Source: Nibricoccus aquaticus (GTDB lineage: Bacteria > Verrucomicrobiota > Verrucomicrobiia > Opitutales > Opitutaceae). From it: a stretch of 64,000 bases of DNA. Numbering within the stretch: position 1 is the first letter of the stretch; each line of letters starts with the position of its first letter. Location of the stretch: assembly GCF_002310495.1 (NCBI RefSeq), contig NZ_CP023344.1, forward strand, positions 2,170,001-2,234,000, in the 5' to 3' direction. Positions 35,764 to 43,789 of this stretch are shown here, one piece after another. The position numbers and the translations under genes were made by a program. Under the pieces are notes generated by a model, which saw only the letters and a program-made list of their open reading frames with translations, ran no database searches and was not told the DNA's origin.

Positions 35764-38580
35764 TCATCGGGTGTGCTCGGTTTTGAGGTCGATGGCTTCA
35801 CGGACTTTGCGGGCGAGGATGTCGCGGGTGAAGGGTTTTTCGAGGAAGGGGACGGCGGCTTCTTGAACGGCTTGGAGGATGACGGGGTCGTCGACGTAGC
35901 CGGACATGAAGAGGACGCGGAGGCCCGGGCGCATGGAGAGGAGGCGTTCGGCGAGTTCGCGGCCGCCGATGTTGGGCATGACGATGTCGCTGAGGAGGAG
36001 GTCGAAGGTGGGAGCGTTGGGGCCGGAGCAGAATTCGAGGGCTTCGGCACCACCGGGGAAGGGGAAGATCTGGTAGCCGAGGGAGCGGAGTATGGCGGAG
36101 GTGACGTTGCGGATGGCTTCGTCGTCTTCGACGAGGAGGATGGATTCGGTGCCGGTGCCGGGTTCGGCGTCGAAGTTGAAATCGAGGTTGAGCGCGGGGG
36201 AGGCGGTGTGGGGGACGAGGACGTGGAAGGTGGTGCCTTCGCCGATGACGGTGTCGAAGCGGATGGCACCGGCGTAGTGTTTAATCACGACGGCGCAGGT
36301 GGCGAGGCCGAGGCCGGTGCCGCGGCCTTTGGGTTTGGTGGTGAAGAAGGGTTGGAAGATTTTAGCCTGCACGTCCTCGGTCATGCCGGAGCCGGTGTCG
36401 GTGACGGAGATGACGGAGTAGCGGCCGGGCATGAGGTCGGGGACTTCGCCGGCGGAGAGGTCGCGCCAGCCGGTGCGGAGGGTGAGGGCGCCGCCGTGGG
36501 TCATGGCGTCGCGGGCGTTGATGGCGAGGTTGATGATGACCTGTTCGATCTGGCTGCGGTCGGCTTCGATGGTGACGGGTTCGTCGGGGAGCTGAACGGT
36601 GAGGTCGATGTTTTCGCTGAGGAGGGAGCGGATGAGGTCTTTGAGGTCGGTGAGGACGAAATTGAGATCGAGAAACTCAAGCTGGAGAACCTGTTTGCGG
36701 CTGAAGGCGAGGAGCTGGCGGACGAGGGCGGAGGCGCGGGAGGTGGCTTTGAGGATTTCACCGGCCTTGGCCTGGAGCTCGGGAGCGATTTCGGCGAGGT
36801 CGTCGTGGAGGATATCGCCGTAGCAGCGGATGGCGGTGAGGAGGTTGTTGAAGTCGTGGGCGACACCGCCGGCGAGGAGGCCGACGGCTTCCATCTTTTG
36901 GGACTGGAGGAGTTTTTGCTCGGACTCGACGAGGGCGTGTTCGGCGACTTCGCGCTGGTGGACGGTGGAGAGGATGTTCGCCAGGCCGTGCATGAAGTCG
37001 ATGGCTTCACGGCTGAAGAGGCGTTCGTCGCGGGTGAGAGCGGTGATCCAGCCGTAGGCTAGTTTTCCGGCGCCGATGGGGATGGCGATGCCGGAGAGGA
37101 CTCCGAGGGTGGTGAAGGCGCCAGCGCCGGGGAAATTTTCCGGCGTATCGGAAAAATGGATGGGGTGGTTATCCTCCATGGCGGCCTGACTGGCGTGGCC
37201 GTAGGGGATGGCGGGTTCGTCGAGGGCCGGGCCGGTGGAGGCGGCGAGGGTGAGGACGCGGGTGGCGGGCTCGACGGCGAGGACTTGGGAGCGTTCGACG
37301 CGGAGGGTGTCGGCGACGAGGCGGGTGGCTTCCTGGGTGAGTTCGGCGAAGGCGTGGTGGGCGAGGGCGAAGCGGCCGAAGGAGGCGAGGGCGGATTGTT
37401 TGATGGCTCGGTAGGCGAGGTGGGCTTCGACTTCGTGCTGGTCGGTGACGTCGAAGCAGGAGCCGATGTAGCCGGAGAAAACGCCTTGGTTGTCGAGGCG
37501 CGGGGTGCCGTGAGTGACGACCCAGCGGTAGTGGCCGTCGTAGCGTTGGAGGCGGAACTCGGAGCGGAAGGAGGTGCGTTCGTTGAAGCTTTGCTCGTAG
37601 CGCTGGAGAGTGTGCTCGCGATCCTCGGGGTGGATCATATCGGTCCAGCCGTTGCCGACTTCCTCGGCGAGGCGGCGGCCGGTGAAGTCGAGCCAGGGCT
37701 GGTTGAAGTAGAAGAAGGATTTGGATGTATCCGACATCCAGATAAGCACGGGGGCGGAATCGGCCATGCGGCGGAAGCGGGACTCGCTTTCGCGGAGGGC
37801 GAACTCGGCTTGTTTGTGCTCGGTGAGGTCGTGGCCGTAGGCGTAGATCTTGTTTTCCGAGGGGAAGGGTTTCGCGCTCCACTGGATGTTGCGGAAGCCT
37901 TTTTCCTTATGGACGAGGCGGCACTCGAAGTCGGTGGGTGCGACGGAGTGGACGGTGGCGAAGGGGGCGGCGGTCTGGCCGGTGGAGACGAGGGTGGACC
38001 ACCAGGAGGAGAGGGCGTGGCGGTCGTCGGGATGGACGAGCGTGAAGAGCGGGCGGCCGATGAGCTCTTGCTGCGTGTAGCCAGTGCGGAGGGGCCAGGC
38101 GGGGTTGACGACCTGGAGCGCGCCGTCGAGGGACGTCATGCAGAAGAGGTCGGGGGTGAGGCGGAAGAGCTGCTCGTGCTCACGCTGGATGCGGATGTTT
38201 TCGAGGACGAGGCGGCGGCGTTCGAGAACGCCATTCAAGGTGGCGACGAGGCGGGGTAGTTTATTTTTGAGGACGTAGTCGGTCGCGCCGCGTTTCATGC
38301 ACTCGACGGCGGTTTCCTCGTTGAGGGCGTTGGTGAGGATGATGAAGGGCGTGTCGGGCTGGAGGCGCTTGAGGATTTCGAGGGCGTCGAGGCCGCTGAA
38401 GCCGATCAGGTAGTAGTCTGAAATGATGAGGTCGGGCAGGAACTCGGGGAGGGCCTTGATGAACTCGTCACGGGAGGCGACCTGGCGCAGCTGGCATTCA
38501 AACTGGGAGCGTTTGAACTCGGCCTGGAGGAGCTTGAAGTCGATTTCCGAGTCTTCGTTGACGAGGATGCGGGGAGGCAT
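35764..38580 (-). CDS. Hybrid sensor histidine kinase, REC-PAS-PAS-GAF-HK-REC
   Basis: A 938-residue soluble kinase without membrane segments. Order: receiver 1-120 with phospho-Asp 55 ([10 protein letters not shown]), PAS about 135-255, PAS 270-385, GAF about 400-545, HisKA with His 575 in [15 protein letters not shown], ATPase with [10 protein letters not shown] (N box) and [18 protein letters not shown], and a second receiver 812-935 with Asp 865 (LLLSDIVMP). The N-terminal receiver suggests input from another kinase. The ATG at 38580 is preferred; the longer frame to 38616 is made of repeat sequence. A heptamer repeat sits 13 bases upstream. Confidence 0.9.
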   Translation of the reverse strand: MPPRILVNEDSEIDFKLLQAEFKRSQFECQLRQVASRDEFIKALPEFLPDLIISDYYLIGFSGLDALEILKRLQPDTPFIILTNALNEETAVECMKRGATDYVLKNKLPRLVATLNGVLERRRLVLENIRIQREHEQLFRLTPDLFCMTSLDGALQVVNPAWPLRTGYTQQELIGRPLFTLVHPDDRHALSSWWSTLVSTGQTAAPFATVHSVAPTDFECRLVHKEKGFRNIQWSAKPFPSENKIYAYGHDLTEHKQAEFALRESESRFRRMADSAPVLIWMSDTSKSFFYFNQPWLDFTGRRLAEEVGNGWTDMIHPEDREHTLQRYEQSFNERTSFRSEFRLQRYDGHYRWVVTHGTPRLDNQGVFSGYIGSCFDVTDQHEVEAHLAYRAIKQSALASFGRFALAHHAFAELTQEATRLVADTLRVERSQVLAVEPATRVLTLAASTGPALDEPAIPYGHASQAAMEDNHPIHFSDTPENFPGAGAFTTLGVLSGIAIPIGAGKLAYGWITALTRDERLFSREAIDFMHGLANILSTVHQREVAEHALVESEQKLLQSQKMEAVGLLAGGVAHDFNNLLTAIRCYGDILHDDLAEIAPELQAKAGEILKATSRASALVRQLLAFSRKQVLQLEFLDLNFVLTDLKDLIRSLLSENIDLTVQLPDEPVTIEADRSQIEQVIINLAINARDAMTHGGALTLRTGWRDLSAGEVPDLMPGRYSVISVTDTGSGMTEDVQAKIFQPFFTTKPKGRGTGLGLATCAVVIKHYAGAIRFDTVIGEGTTFHVLVPHTASPALNLDFNFDAEPGTGTESILLVEDDEAIRNVTSAILRSLGYQIFPFPGGAEALEFCSGPNAPTFDLLLSDIVMPNIGGRELAERLLSMRPGLRVLFMSGYVDDPVILQAVQEAAVPFLEKPFTRDILARKVREAIDLKTEHTR

Positions 38581-38592
38581 GGCGGGAGGGGA

Positions 38593-38625
38593 AATGATCA
38601 ATGACCGAATGACCAATGACCAGTG
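38593..38625. repeat. Heptamer-type repeat upstream of the hybrid kinase
   Basis: Units aatgatc, aatgacc, gaatgacc and aatgacc run together, ending in accagtga. The repeat begins 13 bases before the kinase ATG, where a ribosome-binding site would lie. The same units occur at 32510 and 51743. Confidence 0.75.
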
Positions 38626-38706
38626 ACGAAGGTGACTCAGGGATTAAGGTGGCCGAAGGAAAGTCTGCTGTACGCTGATGCATGGCAGACTGTGATGGCG
38701 TGTGTG

Positions 38707-39126
38707 TTAGCGGTGGCGGTCGTAGAGGCGTTGGAGGTGGCCGGGGGCAGTGGCTGCAGGAGAGACGGGTGCGGAGGCGTTTTGCACGGGGCGAGCGGGG
38801 CGGGCGCCGAGGCTGTAGCGGAGGAGGAGTTGTTCGTTCTCGCGGTCCAGGTGGAGGATCTGGAGGAGTTTGGCGCGGGATTTCTCGATGATCTCGGAGC
38901 GGTCGGGATCGGGGCGCGCGGGGGAGCCGGAGGAGGCTGCGGCGTTTCCGGCTTTGATGGCGGAAAGGCTTTCGTCGAGGCGCGCGAGGAGGGCGCGTTT
39001 TTTCTCGAGGAGTGGCGCGTCGGGGACGCGCTGGTTTTGTTTCAGGAAGCGGTTTTCCTCGAGGGCGAGCTGGTGGAGCTCGTCACAGAGGTTTTGATGA
39101 TGACGGAGGGCTTCCGTTGGCGTCAT
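38707..39126 (-). CDS. Small coiled-coil protein, FlgN/FliT-like pattern
   Basis: A 139-residue protein, mostly two long helices: EALRHHQNLCDELHQLALEE followed by NRFLKQN, and LLEKKRALLARLDESLSAIK. The order of a Glu-rich first helix, a short break and a KxxLLxxL helix recalls flagellar chaperones of the FlgN/FliT type, but no flagellar genes lie nearby, so this is weak. The last part is Ala/Pro-rich. The ATG at 39126 overlaps the end of the TPR gene by 44 bases, so it is the third gene of a coupled operon. Confidence 0.5.
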   Translation of the reverse strand: MTPTEALRHHQNLCDELHQLALEENRFLKQNQRVPDAPLLEKKRALLARLDESLSAIKAGNAAASSGSPARPDPDRSEIIEKSRAKLLQILHLDRENEQLLLRYSLGARPARPVQNASAPVSPAATAPGHLQRLYDRHR

Positions 39127-40432
39127 GAGCGGGGGCGGTGATGGGCGCTTGCGCGGAGACTGAGGTGGAGGAAGGGGCCTGGCCGTTGGAGAAAAACTGA
39201 GAGAGCTGTTTGTCGGTGTCCTGGAGCCAAGCGAGCTGGTTGAGCCGCCAGGCCGCCATTTCGGCGAGGTCGGCGAGCTCGGGCCGCGCGGCTCCATCAG
39301 TCGTTCCGGGTTTCACGTTGTCAACGATGCTCTGGTAGCATTCGCGGGCGCGGTCGAAGCGTTGCATGCGTTCGAGGCAGAGGCCGATCTGGTAGGTGAC
39401 GGGGAGATTCCAGGAGGGCTCGGCGGAGAGTTTGCCGAGGGTCTGGTAGATGAGGAGGGAGGAGCCGAAGTCGCCGCGTTCGTAAAATTCGTTGGCGAGC
39501 TGGTTGCCGGTTTTGCGCTGCCAGTAGGCCCAGCGTTTGGGGTCCTTCTCTGTGTATTTGGATTCGGCCTTCAGGAGGTCGAGGGCGACGAGGAGGGATT
39601 CGTTGATCTGGCCCTGGCGGCGGAGGGAATCGGAGAGGAGGTAGCGGGCTTCGGGGACGTTTTCGTCGTCGGGGTTTTGGTCGAGGAAGCCGCGCATCGT
39701 GGCGGCGGCGGACTTGTCTTCGCCGGCCTGGATGAGGGCGTAGGCGGATTTGAAGTGGGCGCGGGCGCGGTCTTCGGGGGCGAGGTCGAGGAGTTTGAGT
39801 TTGGAAAAGTAGCGGTTGGCGGTGAGGTAGTCGCCGGATTGGAAATACGTCTCGGCGATTTCGAACTGGGCGGTGCGAGCGAGCTGGCGGTAGAGGTCGG
39901 GGCCGGATTCCGGAAGTTTCAGTGTGGAGTTGATGACGCTGTAGAAGCGGGCGATGGCTTGTTTATAGGCGCCGAGGGCGCGGAGGGAGCGGCCGAGTTC
40001 GAGGTAGATGGTGGGCAGGTTGAGGTCTTCGGGGAATTCCTTGAGAAATTTTTCGTAGACGGCGGCGGCCTTGGTGTAGTCGCCTTTTTTCCGATACGTG
40101 CGGCCGAGTCCGGTGAGGGCCTCGGCGTCCTGTTTGCGTGTGGCGTTTTCGTTGAGGACCTGGCGGTAGGCTATCTCGGCGGAGGTGTAGTCGCCCTGGT
40201 CGAGCTTGGTCTGGCCGATGCGGAGGAGGCTGAGGATTTCTTCAGCGGCGGCGGGTGAGGGGGCGGGGGTGTGCGTGTCGGCGTGAGCGTCGGTAGCGGC
40301 GGGCGCGGGCGAGTCGTCTGCTGGAGACGCGGGGGCGTGTTCGGCGTGCGGGGCTTCGGGGGCGGGCGTGTGTTCGGAGGCGGACAGGCGCGCGGCGGCG
40401 AGCGAGAGGAGGAGAGGCAGGCGCAGTTTCAT
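39083..40432 (-). CDS. Exported tetratricopeptide repeat protein
   Basis: A 449-residue protein with a signal peptide (LPLLLSLAAARLSA), an Ala/Pro/His-rich spacer to about residue 60, and at least six TPR units, for example LDQGDYTSAEIAYRQVLNEN, YTKAAAVYEKFLKEFPEDL and YLTANRYFSKLKLLDLAPED. A Ser/Pro-rich tail follows. TPR stacks of this sort hold protein complexes in the periplasm or at the outer membrane. It overlaps the upstream Pro-rich gene by the ATGA arrangement and the downstream coiled-coil gene by 44 bases, so the three products probably work together. Confidence 0.8.
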   Translation of the reverse strand: MKLRLPLLLSLAAARLSASEHTPAPEAPHAEHAPASPADDSPAPAATDAHADTHTPAPSPAAAEEILSLLRIGQTKLDQGDYTSAEIAYRQVLNENATRKQDAEALTGLGRTYRKKGDYTKAAAVYEKFLKEFPEDLNLPTIYLELGRSLRALGAYKQAIARFYSVINSTLKLPESGPDLYRQLARTAQFEIAETYFQSGDYLTANRYFSKLKLLDLAPEDRARAHFKSAYALIQAGEDKSAAATMRGFLDQNPDDENVPEARYLLSDSLRRQGQINESLLVALDLLKAESKYTEKDPKRWAYWQRKTGNQLANEFYERGDFGSSLLIYQTLGKLSAEPSWNLPVTYQIGLCLERMQRFDRARECYQSIVDNVKPGTTDGAARPELADLAEMAAWRLNQLAWLQDTDKQLSQFFSNGQAPSSTSVSAQAPITAPAHDANGSPPSSSKPL

Positions 40433-41034
40433 TTTTCCTGATAGGTGGCGGAGCTCGGTGGAGGGGTGGACTGCGACTGGCTGGTGTTGAGGGGGACGAT
40501 GACGTTGACGCGGGCTTCGCCGGAGGCGGGGGCGGTGGGGTAGATGAAGAAGGGGATGACGTCTTCGGCGCGTAGTTCGCGTTTGGTGTCGTCGGGGAGA
40601 ATGGGGAGCGGAGGCTGGAGAAGTGGTTCTGAGAATTCGGATACAGGGGCGGCAGGCTGTTCGGGTTGCGGGGTGGGGTTATTGGCCGCAGGGGAGGAGG
40701 AGGCGGGTTTTTCCTCGGAGGGTTTTTCAGGTTTGGCGTCGGGGGTGATGGCGGCGACGACGGGTTTGGGCTCGGGAGGGGTGGGCGGCTCGTAGGCGGG
40801 CTCGGGACCGGGACGGGCGAAACGGAGAGGGAGCGGGGCGAGGGCGGCGAGGTAGGGGACGGCGCCTCTTTTATCCACGAGACCGGGCTGGGCGGCGCGG
40901 ACGTTTTGTTTGCGCTGGGGCTGGCCGACAACGGCGGCATGAGCCTCCGAGGCCAGTGCGGGCAGCAGGGCCAGCGAAAGGCAGCGGGAGAGTTTCGCGG
41001 TGAAGCGAAGCAGAGTTGTGGTTGATAAAGGCAT
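40429..41034 (-). CDS. Exported proline-rich protein
   Basis: A 201-residue protein, family not recognised. A signal peptide (LSLALLPALASEAHA) is followed by a short basic stretch and a long Pro/Glu/Lys-rich region, PEPAYEPPTPPEPKP onward, typical of extended periplasm-spanning segments. A possible compact C-terminal segment reads RAEDVIPFFIYPTAPA then ARVNVIVPL. It is first of three coupled genes. Such Pro-rich sections recall TonB or outer-membrane linkers, but no such domain is evident. Confidence 0.55.
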   Translation of the reverse strand: MPLSTTTLLRFTAKLSRCLSLALLPALASEAHAAVVGQPQRKQNVRAAQPGLVDKRGAVPYLAALAPLPLRFARPGPEPAYEPPTPPEPKPVVAAITPDAKPEKPSEEKPASSSPAANNPTPQPEQPAAPVSEFSEPLLQPPLPILPDDTKRELRAEDVIPFFIYPTAPASGEARVNVIVPLNTSQSQSTPPPSSATYQEK

Positions 41035-41142
41035 GTCGCAATCCGTGCGTTTCCCCGCGCGGAAATGCGCGTGGATGGTCCTGCTGAGTTTATCGGCGTG
41101 ATGGCTGGTTTCTGGAGGTGTTTTTGAGGGGAGAAACTTGTG

Positions 41143-41179
41143 AAAAAATAAACCGCGCTCCGGTGAGAGAGCGCGGTTT
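41143..41179 (-). terminator. Rho-independent terminator after the REC-STAS gene
   Basis: An 11-bp stem (aaaccgcgctc 41150-41160 with gagcgcggttt 41169-41179), 8-base loop, and an A-rich tract at 41143-41149 that reads as a T tail on the minus strand. It lies 47 bases after the stop. Confidence 0.9.
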
Positions 41180-41225
41180 TCGCAGGGAGGCGGCGTACCG
41201 GTGAGGGGGCCGCCTGAAGTGTTTT

Positions 41226-42377
41226 TTAAGCGGCGCCGGCGGGTTGCGCGGAGCGGCTGAAGGAGGCTTTGGCGTCCGCGATGGAATCGTGGAAGGTCCA
41301 GGTGCGGGTGTCTTCAAAGCCTTTGCACTCGGAGACGATCTGGGGGTTGCCCACGAGCGTGAATTGGAGGGCGAGGTCTTTGCAGGTCTGCATGGCCTGG
41401 ATGAGGAGTTTGATGACGGCCATGTTGAGGCTCTTGAGCTCGTGAAGGTCGATGACGGCCTTGACGATGCCGCTGTCCACGGCGCCGGCGACCTTTGGCT
41501 TGAGGTAGTTGGTGACTTCACCGACGACGCTCTGGGAGCAATTTTCGGGGAGACGCATGACGAAGACATCGCCGTCCACCGCGAAGTAGCGCTGGGAGGT
41601 GTCGAGGTTCATGGCCTTGGCGATCTTGGATTCCATTTCGGAGATCTCGATCGGCTTGGTGATGATGTAGGAGAAGCCGACTTGCTGGGCCTGGGCCTGG
41701 GCGGCGGCCTCGGTCTTCACGACGAGCGCGAAGATCGGGGTGTACTTGGTCTTCACGTTCTGGCGGATGAGGCGGAAGAGCGTGAAGGCGGCTTCTTCGG
41801 GGAGGGAGAGGCTGATGATGATCAGGTCGGGCGTGTTCTTGGAGCAGAAGTCGATGCCTTCGCCAGTCGTATTCACGCCGTGGATCTTCCATGGGGTGTG
41901 CTTGAGACCTTCCTGGATTTGCTGGATGATCGCGGGTTTGTCCTCGACGACGAGGAGGGTGGCGGGATCGAAGATGGATTTGGCCTTTTGCGGGCCTTCG
42001 GTGAGAGGCTTTAGGTCGATGATGCGACCGCATTTCTCGACGAGGACTTCTTCCTTGAAGGGTTTCACGATGTAGTCGCGGACGCCGATTTTGGCGATCT
42101 TGAGGACGTTGTCGCGGCCGCCTTCTGCGGTGAGCATGATGACTGGGATGCCTTTGAGGGCGGGGTCGGACTTGAGCTTGGTGAGCATCTCGACGCCGTC
42201 CATGACGGGCATGGTGATGTCGAGGAGGATGAGGTCGGGGGTCTCTTTCGAGGCGGCGGCGAGGCCTTCGACGCCGTTGGCGGCTTCGATGATTTCGCAG
42301 TCATAGCCTTTGAAGGCTTTTTTGACGATGATGCGGACGGTTTTGGAGTCGTCGACGGTAAGGACTTTGTAGCGCAT
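41226..42377 (-). CDS. REC-pseudoREC-STAS protein
   Basis: A 383-residue protein of three parts. Residues 1-120 are a full receiver: DD at 9-10, Asp 53 in LLDITMPVMDG, Thr in MLTAEG and Lys 105 in IVKPF. Residues 138-255 are a second receiver in which the phospho-Asp is replaced by Ser 189 (PDLIIISLSLP), so it should not be phosphorylated. Residues 263-375 match a STAS domain (ALVIDLHELKSL-type strand and helix); the Ser normally phosphorylated in SpoIIAA-type antagonists is not present in KSLNMAVIKLL. It lies 49 bases after cheX, and the two probably form a small signalling unit. Confidence 0.85.
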   Translation of the reverse strand: MRYKVLTVDDSKTVRIIVKKAFKGYDCEIIEAANGVEGLAAASKETPDLILLDITMPVMDGVEMLTKLKSDPALKGIPVIMLTAEGGRDNVLKIAKIGVRDYIVKPFKEEVLVEKCGRIIDLKPLTEGPQKAKSIFDPATLLVVEDKPAIIQQIQEGLKHTPWKIHGVNTTGEGIDFCSKNTPDLIIISLSLPEEAAFTLFRLIRQNVKTKYTPIFALVVKTEAAAQAQAQQVGFSYIITKPIEISEMESKIAKAMNLDTSQRYFAVDGDVFVMRLPENCSQSVVGEVTNYLKPKVAGAVDSGIVKAVIDLHELKSLNMAVIKLLIQAMQTCKDLALQFTLVGNPQIVSECKGFEDTRTWTFHDSIADAKASFSRSAQPAGAA

Positions 42378-42426
42378 GGCGGAGGGCGTGAGCGATGAGG
42401 GCTGCGGTTGTTTTTTTAAGATCGGG

Positions 42427-42960
42427 TCATTCGCCGGACTTCATGAGGAGGTCGGCCACGATGTGGTGTTCGCCGACTTGGAAGCGGTAGATGCGGCGGG
42501 TGGCGGAGCTGACGGGCTCGATGGAGAAGTTGCTGCCGCGCAGGATAGACGGGATGGTCAACTTGCAAGGGAAGCCTTTGTCGGCGAGTTGGTTTTTGAA
42601 GGTGCCAACCGTCATGTTGGTGAGTTCGCCGACGGCGTCGTTGACGACTTCGTGGCCGGCTTCGTCGATTTCTGCGAGGGTCATGCCGAGCATGTGGCTG
42701 GCGACGTCGTTCGCGAATTTGTCTTCGAGGTAGAGGTAGATGAGGCCGCTGATGTCGCCGATGAAGCCGACGGTGCCGACGACGTGCTGGCCGCTGATGT
42801 GAACGGGGTGGGCCCAAGGTGAGCCGTCGGCGTTGGCGAGGGCTCCGGTGGAATCGGCGAGCGAGGCGGTTTTGCCCAGCATCGTTTTGAAAACATCCTG
42901 AACGGCGCGATTGATCGTCTCCCGGAAGACCGACTCGCTGATTTGATCGATGGTAGGCAT
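42427..42960 (-). CDS. CheX-type chemotaxis phosphatase
   Basis: A 177-residue protein of the CheC/CheX/FliY phosphatase fold, which removes phosphate from CheY-like receivers. The helix with the acid and amide of the active site reads VNDAVGELTNMTVGTFKNQL (Glu 112, Asn 115). The strands GTVGFIGDISGLIYLYL and PSILRGSNFSI follow the family. Only one such site is present, as in CheX. The downstream REC-pseudoREC-STAS protein is the natural substrate candidate. No cheA, cheY or cheB lies in the window. Confidence 0.8.
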   Translation of the reverse strand: MPTIDQISESVFRETINRAVQDVFKTMLGKTASLADSTGALANADGSPWAHPVHISGQHVVGTVGFIGDISGLIYLYLEDKFANDVASHMLGMTLAEIDEAGHEVVNDAVGELTNMTVGTFKNQLADKGFPCKLTIPSILRGSNFSIEPVSSATRRIYRFQVGEHHIVADLLMKSGE

Positions 42961-43068
42961 GAAGGGGGAAAGGGCTGCGTAAGAGGTATTATTACTCCTG
43001 CATTATTATCGGCCGAATCCCGGGAGCTTTAGGGAATTTTCGGAGAATGTGTCCGAAAGTCCTTACGT

Positions 43069-43575
43069 TTAACGCCGGGCGAGGGCGGCGTGGCCATCGA
43101 TTTGAGTGCCGGCTGCGGTGTAGAAAATGGCGCAGACGCGGCCGAGGAGGTTGGCAGGGCGGACGGCCTCGCGGTCGATGGCAGGGTTGTTGTCGCCGAG
43201 GACGAGCCAGGCGTCGCCGCTTTGTTCATACAAGCGGTGGATAACGGGGGCGCCGGAGGCGCTGCGGTAGATGACGATGTCGCCCTGGCGCAGTGCGGAG
43301 AAGGGGACTTTCTCGACGGTGACGACGCTGCTTTCGTCGAGGGTGGGTTTCATGCTGCCGGTGGGGGCGACGGTGAAGACCTGGCCGCCGACGGCGTTGG
43401 CGGTGAGTTGGGCGAGTGAGAGTGCGTGGTCGCGGGTGACGCTGGAGCGTGGGGCGACTTTGGCGGTGGCTCCGGAGGAGGCGCAGCCGGTGTGCAGGCT
43501 CGCGAGCGCGAGGAGGGCGCTGGCGAAGGCGAGGCGTAGGGCGAGGGCGGCGCGACTGGGGCGGAGGAGAGGCAT
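43069..43575 (-). CDS. S26 family signal peptidase, Ser/His type, probable lipoprotein
   Basis: A 168-residue protein with a hydrophobic N-terminus and a plausible lipobox, LASLHTGC. It carries the S26 nucleophile in APTGSMKPTL, then GDIVIYRSA. The general-base Lys of bacterial LepB is not seen; PVIHRLYEQSG and LGDNNPAIDRE follow instead, the His-Asp arrangement of the ER/archaeal/SipW type (S26B). With cytoplasm-side anchoring missing and no membrane helix besides the signal sequence, the substrate is open. Neighbours are a large secreted protease gene and the CheX gene. Confidence 0.7.
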   Translation of the reverse strand: MPLLRPSRAALALRLAFASALLALASLHTGCASSGATAKVAPRSSVTRDHALSLAQLTANAVGGQVFTVAPTGSMKPTLDESSVVTVEKVPFSALRQGDIVIYRSASGAPVIHRLYEQSGDAWLVLGDNNPAIDREAVRPANLLGRVCAIFYTAAGTQIDGHAALARR

Positions 43576-43657
43576 CGCCTACAGTAATCGGTTTGCAAGT
43601 TGGGTGCTTTAGGGAAGGTGCGCGAGGAGGGGGCAGGAGTTTTCCCTAGATGGGTGG

Positions 43658-43695
43658 GGTCATTTGCGGCGCGCGCCAGCGCGCCGCAAATGACC
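43658..43695. repeat. Perfect 17-bp palindrome
   Basis: The arms ggtcatttgcggcgcgc (43658-43674) and its exact complement (43679-43695) flank the loop gcca. No T tail follows on either strand, so it is not an ordinary terminator. It directly precedes a copy of the dispersed palindromic repeat at 43700, and both lie between the metzincin 3' end and the peptidase 5' end. Confidence 0.85.
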
Positions 43696-43699
43696 AAGA

Positions 43700-43772
43700 G
43701 CTGGCGCGGTTAGCAGGAAAGCGGGCGATGGCCAACCGGTGGGGTTAGGGCTAACCCGCCCTACCTCGGAGG
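43700..43772. repeat. Dispersed palindromic repeat, copy 1 (long form)
   Basis: gctggcgcggttagcaggaa begins the copy, followed by the palindromic core ggttagggctaacccgcc and ctacctcggagg. The long form is shared with the copy at 51743-51833; shorter forms lie at 47861 and 57480. It looks like a REP-type element. Confidence 0.75.
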
Positions 43773-43789
43773 GAGGAGCGCGTGACGGC

